From assembly GCA_038363925.1 (NCBI GenBank), contig JAQQWL010000006.1:1096501-1160500 (forward strand): 64,000 bases of DNA, written 5' to 3'. The stretch is from Apiospora phragmitis (Eukaryota > Ascomycota > Sordariomycetes > Amphisphaeriales > Apiosporaceae). A model generated the notes under the pieces. That model ran no database searches and was not told the origin of the DNA. It saw only the letters and a list, made by a program, of their open reading frames with translations. Position numbers and translations under genes: made by a program. Position 1 is the stretch's first letter. Each line of letters opens with the position of its first letter. Of the stretch, positions 35,301 through 46,427 are shown piece after piece.

Positions 35301-37041
35301 GTCAGTTGTAGAGATGAATACAGGTCGAAGGCAGGCCTTTCCACAACCCAGAAAAAGCATATGCTAAATGGCTTCGTGCAAGTCAAGCACGGAGAATGCA
35401 TTCGGTCACTAGTAGCAGCAGCATCATCATCGCGGGTACTTGAGGTGACAAGATGGGCGTGACGACTCTTTAAATCACGCCCTGAAGCACTTACGATGGT
35501 TAGCACACGGTCTTCTCTTAACAACGGATCAGTTAAACCATATTTCTACTTATCAACTAAAGCCTACGAGGGAACAAGTGTCAGCATATCTGAATTGGGA
35601 TCGCACACAGGAACAAAGCGCTTCCTGGGTGTGCTTTGATTCACCCCCTTGGTTCAATATCGTAAAAGAATTCTATTTTGATATAAATACACTATTCCAT
35701 TCTCAACGGTATCAAGCGAAACTCCCACATCACTTGAGCGTGCGGAAAGCACAGTGAATTATCAAGAACCCTATACGTTCCTAGGGACGAACTAATTCTC
35801 TGTAAGGGTCAACCAGATCAGCATGTCTTAATGAGTCCAAGCGTAGTATGTCAAGAATAGCTGAGGTGACGTACGGGTATCTTCAGGGCATATCCATTCA
35901 CCCTTGGTAAACGTGTAAAGCAATAGAACTGTCAGATCTTCACGCGGAACAGCCAACCGCGATGTTTGTTCTGAACAGGATGTTGTTCCCGTCAGGACCA
36001 AAACCAGACACTCATTGGTATTATGAATGAACACGGAGCACGTAGATGCTTTCCGAGTATCCATCACGTGTGAGTTCGCTATGCAGGACTCATCGATTTG
36101 CCTCAAAACCTAGCGGTCTGCCCTTCCATTATACATGGGGCATGTTAGTACGCAGGCAACAAATGGGGGATGTATGAAGTACCGTCTTATGTGAAGGTAC
36201 TCTTCTAGCCAGGTTACCCACGTATCAAAACCTACGTTACGAGTCACTCTTGGCAACACCATGATAGTTGTAATGCCTAAGCGGAATTTGAGGTGTACAC
36301 GCGAAATCGTAGTATCATCTGTAGCAGTTCCCCAAGATACATCGCCGAGACATTCATCGCCAGCAGTCACGGAGCGGCTGGGACTATCCAGAACCAAGTA
36401 AGAAATGCGTGCCATGCCTGATATCTACAGCCCGACGAACCGATAGCACTCGACCTGGTAGATGACGACGCACCATGTTCTCTACGTACATTTGGTCAAC
36501 CTCAACTGCCGTCGATGTCTCCTGGAACGGCAGGTTCACTATGTAGACCCATCATCTGTGGCAGACGAGAGAGCTCAACGCACTCAACCTCGAGACAATG
36601 GCAAGGCTGGTTGCTATGAGCCTCACGAACCGGATTGCAAGCCGGCAGGTGCTTGGCACGTTGGCGCTGACGCAAGCGAGCGAGGGACCACGTACACGTC
36701 ACTCAGCCGCTGCCGATAAACATGATCCGATCCTACTCATCAATCGCCGCGATGCAATGAACCACCGCAGCCTAGCAACGAGGCGATGAATGAGACATGA
36801 CGCGGATCGATGCGCGCTGGTGCCTGGACAATTCCCGCGCGGCATCTGTTCGCGCCGGTCAATGTCAATGCCAGCTGCAGCAGCGGTACTCAAATCTGCG
36901 TAGCCGCTGGCAGGGGTAGGGGAGGATCTAGACCGGGGGAGGGGGGTTGCTCCCAACTCTCGAAACGATCAAGACAGGAACCAAAGTCAAATTTAGAAAC
37001 ATGACCCCCCGAAACGAACCATCGATAACCGCGACAAACAG
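29343..37041. other. Gene-poor stretch, normal composition
   Basis: About 7.7 kb with no convincing gene. The first 500 bases are the promoter of the wall-protein gene. Short frames of mild interest are a 116-codon ATG frame at 30133-30483 (+; DMWKGWGDRDDRRYWRG) and a 64-codon frame at 32919-33113 (+; FDFVTQQVYPATFS). Neither matches a family I know. A hairpin TGCTCTA..TAGAGCA lies at about 30645-30665. AT-richer patches occur at about 34.1-34.3 and 35.6-35.8 kb, but they are not RIP-like because CpA and TpG persist. Confidence 0.45.
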
Positions 37042-37824
37042 TCAATTTCCCATTGAAGATGACAGCGGCAATTGGCCGTGCAGGCGCATCTCATGTCCCG
37101 GAAAGAGATCCCTTATTCCTGTGCGGCAATGAGTTGATATGAACGGACCAATAATAAATAAAAACGGGCAGGCCAAGAGTGTAACCAGCACGTCCTGACG
37201 ATCCAATTGGCCTCGACAAGCGCCCGCCCCTTGCAGATTCATCCAGAGTCCCACCGCGGCAAAGAAGATGGTCAAATAGCGCCGGCGCTTCAATTGATCG
37301 ATATTATACTGGGCCTCTCTACCTCTCCTCCCCCACACATTGAGCCCTACGGAGTATGCCTGGCTCACATCTACTGCTTGTCGATATGCTTCATCAGATT
37401 GTCTAGGATCGATATGGGAGCCGGCCGCTGCGTGAGATGAAACAACATGGGTTCGATGCAGTTCTCCAGCTGCCGATCGGCTACGTGCATCTTCAAGAAA
37501 TGCAAGGACTGATGGGAAGCAAGCCCCCGGGCAATTGCTCCTGACATTAGCCGCCTCAGCCCCGAAGAGAGCCGCCTGCCTTACCCGCCCCCATCTGCCA
37601 CCTGCCGTAGAAGCGACGCCAGCCTTCTTGGAGTTTGGGAGCGTGTGGTTGCAGTCAATACCTGGGGAGTTACAGCGATGACACGGCTCACTGAGCAGCA
37701 CTGAGCATAAGGTTCGATTTTTAGCAACATGGACAAACCCATGCAATGCACATGCGCACGCTCGCGCAGTGTTCGCCGAGGATGTTTGTCTTGGAAGTTT
37801 GAGAGCGGGAAGGAACCACTGCAC
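37042..37824 (-). pseudogene. Possible remnant of a Zn(II)2Cys6 transcription factor
   Basis: A 260-codon open frame, unusually long for this gene-poor region, without an ATG at its 5' end. Near its N-terminus it carries C-x7-C-x2-C-x6-C (CSVLLSEPCHRCNSPGIDC), the spacing of the last four cysteines of a fungal zinc cluster. The first two cysteines are missing; the expected positions read F and V in FVHVAKNRTLC. The remainder of the frame does not resemble a transcription factor middle domain. It may be a decayed gene piece or a chance open frame. Low confidence. Confidence 0.2.
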
Positions 37825-38596
37825 TCGTAAGACATTGAGAAAAACCTGCCAATCCCGGTTGATGCAACAACAGCGGCAGCGTATTTACCCGTTCGTTCGA
37901 AAGAAGCCACCTGCACCCTTCAAGACAAACCATCTGCATAGGTATGAAGTCTTCTCTCGAAGGAGGAACTCCCAGTGGTCACGCGGCCCTCCCAGGCCAC
38001 GCTTCCCGTTTGGACGGCCCCCCGATACCTACCTACACAGTAGAACACCTAGATCGATGGACGCGACGATCACTCGCTTGACCCCGAAGCTACTGGCCAC
38101 ATGCCTTTGGATCCCGTTTTGCTCACTAATAAAACCCCTAACCTAGAGCGACGCATGGCTCAGGGGCCGTGTGCCGTTGCGGAACCGCACTTCCTAGTTG
38201 TTGTCTGTCACCAACCCAAGCAAGTGGGATGCGGAGGGAGGAGCGAGCTAACGCGATGAAAGGTAACGGACAATTCACAGCAGGCTTGCGTTAGTTAGTG
38301 AGATGGCAACGTTGGGACGGAGCGGTACCATAGAACGAGCGGTGGTGGCTGGCTAGAGCGCTCTGGGCAGCTGCTACGGCACGGGCTGGTGCTTTGCTTT
38401 GCTGGACCTGCATATGTATGCAAGTAGTAATTTGGAAGTAGCTTGCATGGCAGTAACGTTGAAGATAGCGCCATGCCATGCACAATACTCGGCCTATATT
38501 TTCCCACTACGTACATGCATACATAGTAACACGGCATAAGATGGGCTATTGAAAAAGGTGGATCTCTGTATGCATGGCAATGTAGAGGTGAGAGTG

Positions 38597-38881
38597 TGTA
38601 CGGAGGTCCCCTTCAAAAGTCTTTACATACCCCCTGTCGCCAAGTTTCTTGGCACAGCTGCAGACCAGCTGTCGCTATTCCGTACAGAGCGAACGGATCC
38701 AGACGGGATGGAACAGGGATTATCTACCCAATCAAAATGTACATTCAGGGTATAAGCTGTCTAAAACGGCGCGCTAGTATAGCTGTACGTACACGACGGT
38801 ACGCCAGCTGACAGGACGGTCTCTTAGAACAGTCTTGGCGACAGGGGGTATGTAAAGACTTTTGAAGGGGACCTCCGTACA
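38597..38881. mobile_element. MITE-like element with 48-bp perfect inverted termini
   Basis: The 48 bases at 38597-38644 (TGTACGGAGGTCCCC..GTCGCCAAG) recur as an exact inverse at 38834-38881. A 189-bp non-coding core lies between. Within the termini the element can be read as TA-CGGAGG..CCTCCG-TA, i.e. TA target sites as used by Tc1/mariner elements. There is no coding capacity, so it would be a non-autonomous element. CpA and TpG are retained, so it has not been visibly RIP-mutated. Confidence 0.7.
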
Positions 38882-41800
38882 GGACGTGTACATGATCAGA
38901 ATAGGGGAACGATCCCCCCTCCCACCACGGTTGTTAGGGGCCTTTGCCGATCGGTGCACAGTATTTCGTGATCGGCTCTATGGAGATCTTGGCAGCTTGG
39001 CATAATGATCCAGTCCTGATTGGCGGCCCCAGGGGAGTTCAAGCCAGAGTCGTCGAGTCTTGCCTCCGCCCTCTCTCTTGCCCCTGACAAGAGTCATGTG
39101 GCGCATGGTCTCTTCATATGCTTCCCGGGTTGCCCGGTGCGGGCAAAAGAAAAGAAAAGAAAAGAAACTCAATGCATGGAAGGGAACTGCATTATTGAAG
39201 CTAACAATGACTTGTTGAAATTTTGATGAAGATTCTCGGCTGAGGGCTAAGACAGTGTGTTTACTCCTGTCCAGCTGAATGGCCCCGGAGCTTCTTCGCT
39301 AGCTAGCGTTCGGCCGAACAAAAACCAACGAACCGTTCATGAATAGTCTTAGATCAGCACACAAGAAGCAATGACGATAGGCAGATAGGGGTCCGTCCGA
39401 TAGGCCCTCGACTGCCTATTCAGCTTGCCGGCAGCGCCAGCGCCAGGAATGCCAGGACTTCAGCTGCTCACTGGCTGGCTATCAGTCCGTCTGTATGCGG
39501 AGGGAGGGTAGACTGGGGCTTAGCTTATGCTGTTTGAGCCTGATGCGACAGTGTTCATGGCGTACGCTGGAGAGATACATCGTGAATACAGAAGTTGGTT
39601 CTTGCATCTCATCCTGGCAGTTCCATGCGAATGTTTATTTCCTGTTGTGTCCCACCCCATCTGCGAGGCCTCAATGCGTATGACCATGCGTGTGAATAAT
39701 GAGTCGTGGCACAGGGGGCTTACCAGAGACACGCATAAAGTAGAGAGGTCCTCAGCCACAACAGGAACGCGCACCCCTTTTTTTCCCCCCTCCTTCGATT
39801 TCGCATTGCGCGGGGTAGTTCGCCATGGGTGCACCGCCATTGGCCCTTGATGGCGTGGTCTGGACGTTTCGTTTCGAGGCGGTCCCGGCCAATGACGGCG
39901 TGCGCAGACCAGTTCGACCAATTCCACCGATTTTCTCCAGACAGGAGGGCACCGCATTCAGGCTAGCCCCGTCTTAAACCGAAAGGCCGCCGCTTCCGTT
40001 TCGTTCGATCGTGGTCCAGCAGCATGAAGAGAAAACAAAAAGAAAACGGCCCTTCCTTGGGATGTTGGTAAATACTGTAGGTTAGCCTGGTAGCATCGGG
40101 CATCGCGGGATCCATCCATCCATCCATCCTGGACTAGCACGGCCAGCCGAAAAGCCAAGACAGAGGGAGGAAAAATCTGGGGATGCACTTAACTTGAGTA
40201 ACTCGGCAGGGCGGTGAGGTCCGAATCCCCAGTGTTTTAGCAGCCTGAATTATTCACGATGGCTGGATTGACAGGCATAACGTTGGATGCATTTCATGGA
40301 CAACGCATAATGCTTCCTGCGGGGGTTGGTCCTCGACTAGGAAGCTAATTTTATGAAGACTGCTAACGTCTATGCCTGATCTACCAGTGTATATCGTTTG
40401 TACCTGATGTAAAGAGCTATGGCTATCATCAATAAGGCTATGTATGATATAGGGAATAAGCGTACTGTAATATCATCCCTATCTAATTGTAACTGCCTGA
40501 TTGAGACCCGAGTTGGTAAGGAGTTGCTGGAGGCATACTTCAAGGCTCGGCATCGGCTGCGAGGTTCAGGGTCATGGATGAACGAACCCCTCGCTTTGAG
40601 CAGTGCCGCAGTTCCTGGATCGATCACCAGTTCAAGAGCCGCCATCCCCTACGTGTACATAGAGTACCATCTCAACCCTCGTTAGATAAGGGAGATTGGA
40701 ATGCAACTTCAATAGCCAAATACAATGCCTTGTTCATCATTCAGCAGCAAAGGGGAGAAAAAGCAGGTTTACTTTTTTGACAGATCATCAAGGCGCAGGG
40801 GGTTGACGCTATCCTGTGCGCCGGAAAGGGTAATAAACCATCTGTCAAATGATGCGCCCAGCTCATTCCAGCCGCAGTTCGCTAAATCTTAACCCTAGGT
40901 GGTGATGGATGAGATGGGATTGACAAGGGGACAAGGGCAAGGGCAAGGAGACGCTCGGACTCGCTGGTGCTCAGTCGGTCAGATGTCTGGGGAAAAGCCA
41001 GCGATAAGGTTGACGAAGCCTCAAGCCACACGGGATACTGTAGGTCCTGTAGGTTTCGGCTTCGGTCTGCACGCCGCTCGCTGGAATCCGGACGGACGGG
41101 CCATTCAGGGGTCCAAGACACATGCAAGGGCAAATGATAGTTACGAGGTTAGGTTTCCTTCAATGCCGTAATCATCAAGGGTTGAGAGACAAGAGGACAC
41201 AGCTTCTAACCTAGCGCAATTGCGAGACATGCTGCCGTGCTAAGGAAATGACTGCGTTTCAACCTCCTTCATCCTCCAACCTATCCAATCTTTAAACAAC
41301 GCTGGACGGCAGACGCACGAGTAGTCGCATAGACCAGCAAATGAGGCATCGTCATGACCCATGGTCAAGCCGCTCGCTAATTACTTAGTAACGCTGGCCA
41401 CCGCACGTCACGGTATATACAGAACGTGCTCACTTCGTATTGGTACCATGCCTGATACGATGCGACGAGTTTGTTATGAGGCAAAATTTTCATATCTGCG
41501 TTTTGAGAACACCTCGGCACGATGGTTGAGTTGCGATGGTGTTGGGGGAAATGTATGCCCCGGCCGCTGCCGACGTGCCGCGACCGCCTGTTCGACCACA
41601 ATATTGAAGACATCGTGGAGACATGTCCTGCGTAATACCCTCTTAATATGGTGAATACGACCTCGCGGTGGCATTTTTGGATTCTGTCCCGCGACCAAGC
41701 ACCCAATCGGTCACGATCAAAGTGGGCGGGAAATTTGGAGGAGCCAACACGATAGTGAAAATAGCACGATTGTCCAGACGTTTCGTTTCAACGGGTCACA

Positions 41801-43000
41801 CACATAACCCTGTGCAAGTCCGTCCAAGGCCTGGCTCGGTCATTGGACGACCCACGCATCTGCCACAATCGCGGCGGGGTGGGGTTACATACAGCTCTTC
41901 GAACTTTGCACTGTAATGCCTTCCTGGCATATCGTGATGGCTGCTATTGACGAGAGGGGGGTTTTGATGAAAGGGCTTGGAGAGGAGTGAAGGGCCGGTT
42001 GAGACGGCCATGCGCGCGAGGCTCTAAACATTCCTGCTTGTGGTGTCTAGCTTTTTCATGGCTGGCTGGCGTACAAGTTACAACACGCCGCCTCGAGACC
42101 CTCTTGGCGGTCGATCTGATGGGCTCGTGGGCTGATGCCACGAAAGGGCTGGCTCATCAAGTTGCCACCGATTATCATCAGTGTTGATGTGTCTCTCTGA
42201 GCCCATATTTACCATTCAGGTACCTGCATTCAGCGGATCGATCCATCATCGATACCGATACAAAGGGCTACGCGCTCTGTCATTCGATGTGTATCTTGTT
42301 TCAATTCTCCTGCGAGGTTGACATTGTGCATGTTGGCGTAGCCTGATTGGCCGGGGTTGACGGCAAGCTACCAACCAAGTCATGTAGCCCCCTGCCCGCC
42401 GGCTCCACCTTCAGCCACAGCCTACCTCGTCCCGCTGCTGGGTTCCTCCCGTCTAATTCGCCATTAGCCTACCGGGCTCGACTTGTCAGGTAGGTTAAGT
42501 TCCAACCTTAGGCTCTCGGTAAGTCAGAGGTTACTCCAGTAGTAACTCTTCCCGCCTATGGATACCAGCCGGTACACACCACGCTTGGCCAAAACGCTTG
42601 CCCCTACTCGCTTGTTTCAAGTCTTTGCTGCTTTCGAACCACACCAGCCAATGATTCATGCGCAAGCCAACTGACCGTCCGACGCGCTCGCCATTCATCT
42701 AAGGGCTTATGCGGCGCCATGGCCGGGCTTGGTCGGCAAAATGCAGTTGTCAGCCATTCAAATCGTGGTAACGCCGGCCTTCTGGGGGGCGTCTGGTAAG
42801 GGGCCCTGCCGAAGCTCGAACAGCGCGATCGCTCTTTTGTTATTGTGAGCCAGAGGACATCTCGCGCCCAATTGTCTGAGCGGGACCGATGGCCCTGGAG
42901 ACAGGCCGCCGAAGGAGTTCTCCAAATAGCATATCGGTTGGATCTTCATGCCTCCCCGGTCGTATCCAGTAGTATCCAGTATGGGAAGGGTTGTGAACAA
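38882..43000. other. Gene-poor stretch with simple repeats
   Basis: No supported gene. Simple repeats present: AAAAG units at about 39146-39167, TCCA units at 40110-40129, and GGGCAA units at about 40926-40945. A pair TTTGACAGAT (about 40777) and ATCTGTCAAA (about 40841), each next to a GGCGCA/TGCGCC string, forms a small inverted structure. Confidence 0.45.
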
Positions 43001-45285
43001 GTCGAAACTATATGAGATCCTGACGTTTCCAATTCCTCAACGCCAATATTCTGTCCCTTCCTCTCGTCAAACTAGTGACTACTATTGCAAGCGAGAAAAG
43101 GTGTTTCGTTTCAGCTTCTTCTTCTTTTCCATCCAAAGGGAGTTTTCATCTGAAGTCTTGAAGACGCCTCCTCTCTTTTCGGCTCCCTCCCAGCTTAGAC
43201 TGATTCACTGCGTGGAGCTACGGACACGAAACATTCGACCCCTCCGCTCCGACTCGATTACGAACCCACGATTGATTCGATACTTTCCCTATCCCATCTT
43301 GCAGACTCAGGCCAGTCTCGACTCGAAATCTAATTAATATTTCCACATCCCTTTCAAGGCGCCCTTTCTTGCTTCTTGACGATTACTTGAGAACTTTTGG
43401 TGTCTGCCAGGTCAACGCCAACCGATACATATACACAGCCCAGGACTGTTTGCAAGGCAGATCGAAAGAGCTTCTATATATCTGTCCCAAGGCTGTGCAC
43501 TTTTCGGGAACCGTCCCACGAAACCCGCAAGGCCGCATCCCGTCACCCGGAAACGAGCATTCACTCATCTCGTCGACCATCCATAAGATCAGCTTGGCAG
43601 TGCTTCTTACGTCGCTTGATACGAAGACTTGTTGCGCGTTCTTTCGCCATTCTCTGGAGCCCCGACCAATATTTGTTTGCGTTGGGCTTACCGACTCCGC
43701 CTCCCAAAACGCTCGGTGCCACTGGCAACTTGACGGCTTCTTGTGACTCCCACACCCCCGAGAACTCCGACGACAACGACAGAGGCTCGGATATTTCATC
43801 GAATCTGCTGATTCAAGCAACGTGCTACGCATCGCCAGCTAAAACAGCAACAAACCAAAAAGGCATTTCCGCAGGCTCCGGGCTCCTTTCTTGACGATTA
43901 CCTATCTCAAATATCCGGATTTTTGTTGACTGCGACATTCGGTGTTCTGGATTAATCTTGAATTCGTCGCACCCACTTCCGACTTCCCGCCACCTCTGAT
44001 TATTACTTTACTTTTACGACGACCTCAGAAGACCCGACCCCACGTCATCCGGGCCTGAATACGACCAACCGTTCTTTGCTATTGAATTCTCTCTCTATCC
44101 TGTGGTGATTACCTGTCGCTCCCACTTGATTACTATACCTAAGCCACATCTCGTCACGGCACACGGCCCTACGGCATCTCAGCCAGCTCATATCGCCATT
44201 CATTCAAACTAGGTTCAATAGGCGCTTGTCACTTTCTCTTGGTAAGTCAATCAATCAATCAACTCATTACGCACCGACCATCGTTATGTGTGTGTGCGGG
44301 AGAGAGAGAGAGCGAGATCAGGTAGTACCGTTTCTTACTGAGGAGGCGGGATAATACTTGTTCATTCACTCTAAACTCTCACCTGCCACCACAGATGGGC
44401 CTTCTGAGACACCCTTGTCGGACAAAACCGGCTGACTGACCAACTGACGCAGCTCCCCCCTACACTACGCCCAGGAAGCCCCTGCGCAACAGCAAAGAGG
44501 TACTCGTGCGGTACCTTCAACCCCCCCCCCCCTGTCGTGCGCCATCGTCCACCGCCTAAAGGCGACCCCACAGCCCACACCTCAACCTCACATTCCCACT
44601 GCGACTACTCTGGGTCCAGCCCAGCCCAGGCACTTCGTGTCGATCAACACCCATCCACCCAGCATCCTAGCTCAGTCCTTCGGCTCAGCCTCGTCCTGAC
44701 TGGCGTCACCGTACCACGTATCTTCTAAGATACTTCCTGGGTCACTTTTTTTTTTCTTTTTCCTCCTGCGTCTCTTATAATTCCTTATCCTCCCCCTCGT
44801 GGCCAAGCCAGCGGGTCTTATAGCGGGGATTACTTGGTCTCTTCTGGTATCCGCATTCCTGTCTTGTAACTGAGTGCTGTCTCTTTGCAGCCCCAGTCGC
44901 GTGCCCACTGGGGATTCTCTTTGCTAGTCTCATATGAGTACAGGCCCCTCGCCGCGTGATACATATCTCATCCACTCCTTACTACACTCTCATAAGACCA
45001 CACCAACCACACACACAAACACCCACACACATATTTGCTACTGCTGGTTCATTCATTCATTATATTACTAGTAGTCCCTCCCAGTCTCACTTCCCCGGAC
45101 TTGCTCCTTTCGGTCTCTCTTGTTCCGTCTTGAGCATTCTTGTTGCATCCATACCTTTGGACAACCAACACACATAAAGCAGGCTACCCCCTTGTCGGCG
45201 CAGCTGCTTACTTACACAACAAACTCATCGACACATTCCAGCCTCTCCTGCTTTTGCAGTTTTCTCAAACCACACATCCGTCACC
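43001..45285 (+). promoter_or_regulatory. Promoter and long leader of the Pcl-type cyclin gene, probable leader intron
   Basis: Pyrimidine-rich DNA with a strong donor (GGTAAGTC, 44240) and two candidate acceptors: CCACCACAG ending at 44394 (154-nt intron) and CTCTTTGCAG ending at 44890 (650-nt intron). A GA run (about 44300-44313), a C run (about 44521-44532) and a T run (44748-44757) also lie here. No coding frame is convincing. Long spliced leaders are common upstream of fungal cell-cycle regulators. Inferred from position and splice-site strings only. Confidence 0.35.
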
Positions 45286-46427
45286 ATGGCGTCGATATCA
45301 GGCTTAACCATGGAGGAGCTCAACTCCGAGGCCCTGGAGCGGTTTGTCTACCAGCCCGTCAGCAACACCATGATCTCCTACTTGGCCGATGCCGCCTACA
45401 GTGTCATACAATGCGACCCCAACATGATGCCCCCGCCGGCTCAGAACAGGACACAACTTGCCACCCCGCCTAGGACGCCGTCGCCCAAGGCTATCCCGTG
45501 CCACGATGCGGGCCTACCCACATTGGAGAAGTTCATCACGCAGCTGGTTGTCTCATCCAACGTCCAGGTGCCTACTTTGATGTCCACTTTGGTCTACCTC
45601 AACAGGCTAAAGTCGCGGCTGCAGCCGATGGCCAAGGCCTGCGCTGCACCACGCACCGCATCTTCCTCGCCGCTCTCATCCTCGCGGCCAAGTATCTGAA
45701 CGACAGTTCGCCCAAGAACAAGCACTGGGCCAACTACAGCGCTATCCACACCGAGGGCTACAGCTTTGGGTTCAGCCGGACTGAGGTCAACCTGATGGAG
45801 AAGCAACTGCTGTACTTGCTGGACTGGGAATTGCGGATCACGGAGGAGGACCTTTACCGCGAGCTGGACTCTTTCCTGTCGCCCATCCGGGCCGAGGTTG
45901 ATGCCAAGCACGCGCGCCGCATTCAACGAAAGATGGAGGAGGCTTTGCGCAAGCAGCAGGAAGCCGAGCGGTGGGCTACCGCGACCCGGTACCCCACGCC
46001 ACCATCCTCGCGAGGCAACTCGAGGTCGAGGACCAGGGCTGCACCGTCACCCGAGTCAGTGCGCCTCGTGCAGGATCCCTCAACACCGCCCAGCCTTGTA
46101 TACAGCTCAGGCAGCTCGAGCAGCTCTTACGCATCTTCCATCTCCTCGCGACAGCACTCGCGGTCGAGCACGCCTCTCTCGGATCTGGAGGAGCCTTATG
46201 TTTACCCCGAAGGTGGTGATCTCTACGAGTCACCGGTCGAGGTTGTTCTGGATATGCCTCAGCCAGCTGCAGGCATGTACTACAGGAAAGACTGCAAGGT
46301 GCGACTGCCCTACGAGATCAGCCCCGAACAGCTCCGGGAACTCCAGGACGGGCACAGCAAAACGAAGCGGGCCAAGACGGGCCGGGGCATGTGGTCGCGA
46401 TTCTTTGATAACGGCGTTACAGCATAA
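45286..46427 (+). CDS. Pcl1/2-type cyclin (Pho85 partner) with an apparent frameshift
   Basis: Pcl cyclins activate the CDK Pho85 at G1 and during polarised growth. From the ATG at 45286 the frame encodes [20 protein letters not shown], a PRTPSPK linker and the first half of the cyclin box ([36 protein letters not shown]). Immediately after, the next frame continues [31 protein letters not shown], then [21 protein letters not shown] (second half of the box), a Ser-rich tail and a stop at 46427. Adding one G in GCCAAGGCC (about 45636) would join them seamlessly into about 380 residues. No splice sites explain the shift. It is either a real one-base deletion that kills the gene or a homopolymer error. 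The box residues typical of the PHO80/Pcl family are otherwise intact. Confidence 0.85.

Noticed and set aside
35828..36415. Two adjacent same-frame minus-strand ORFs split by one TAG, considered as a pseudogene
   Set aside because: No domain motif in either half, so read-through is not supported by homology.
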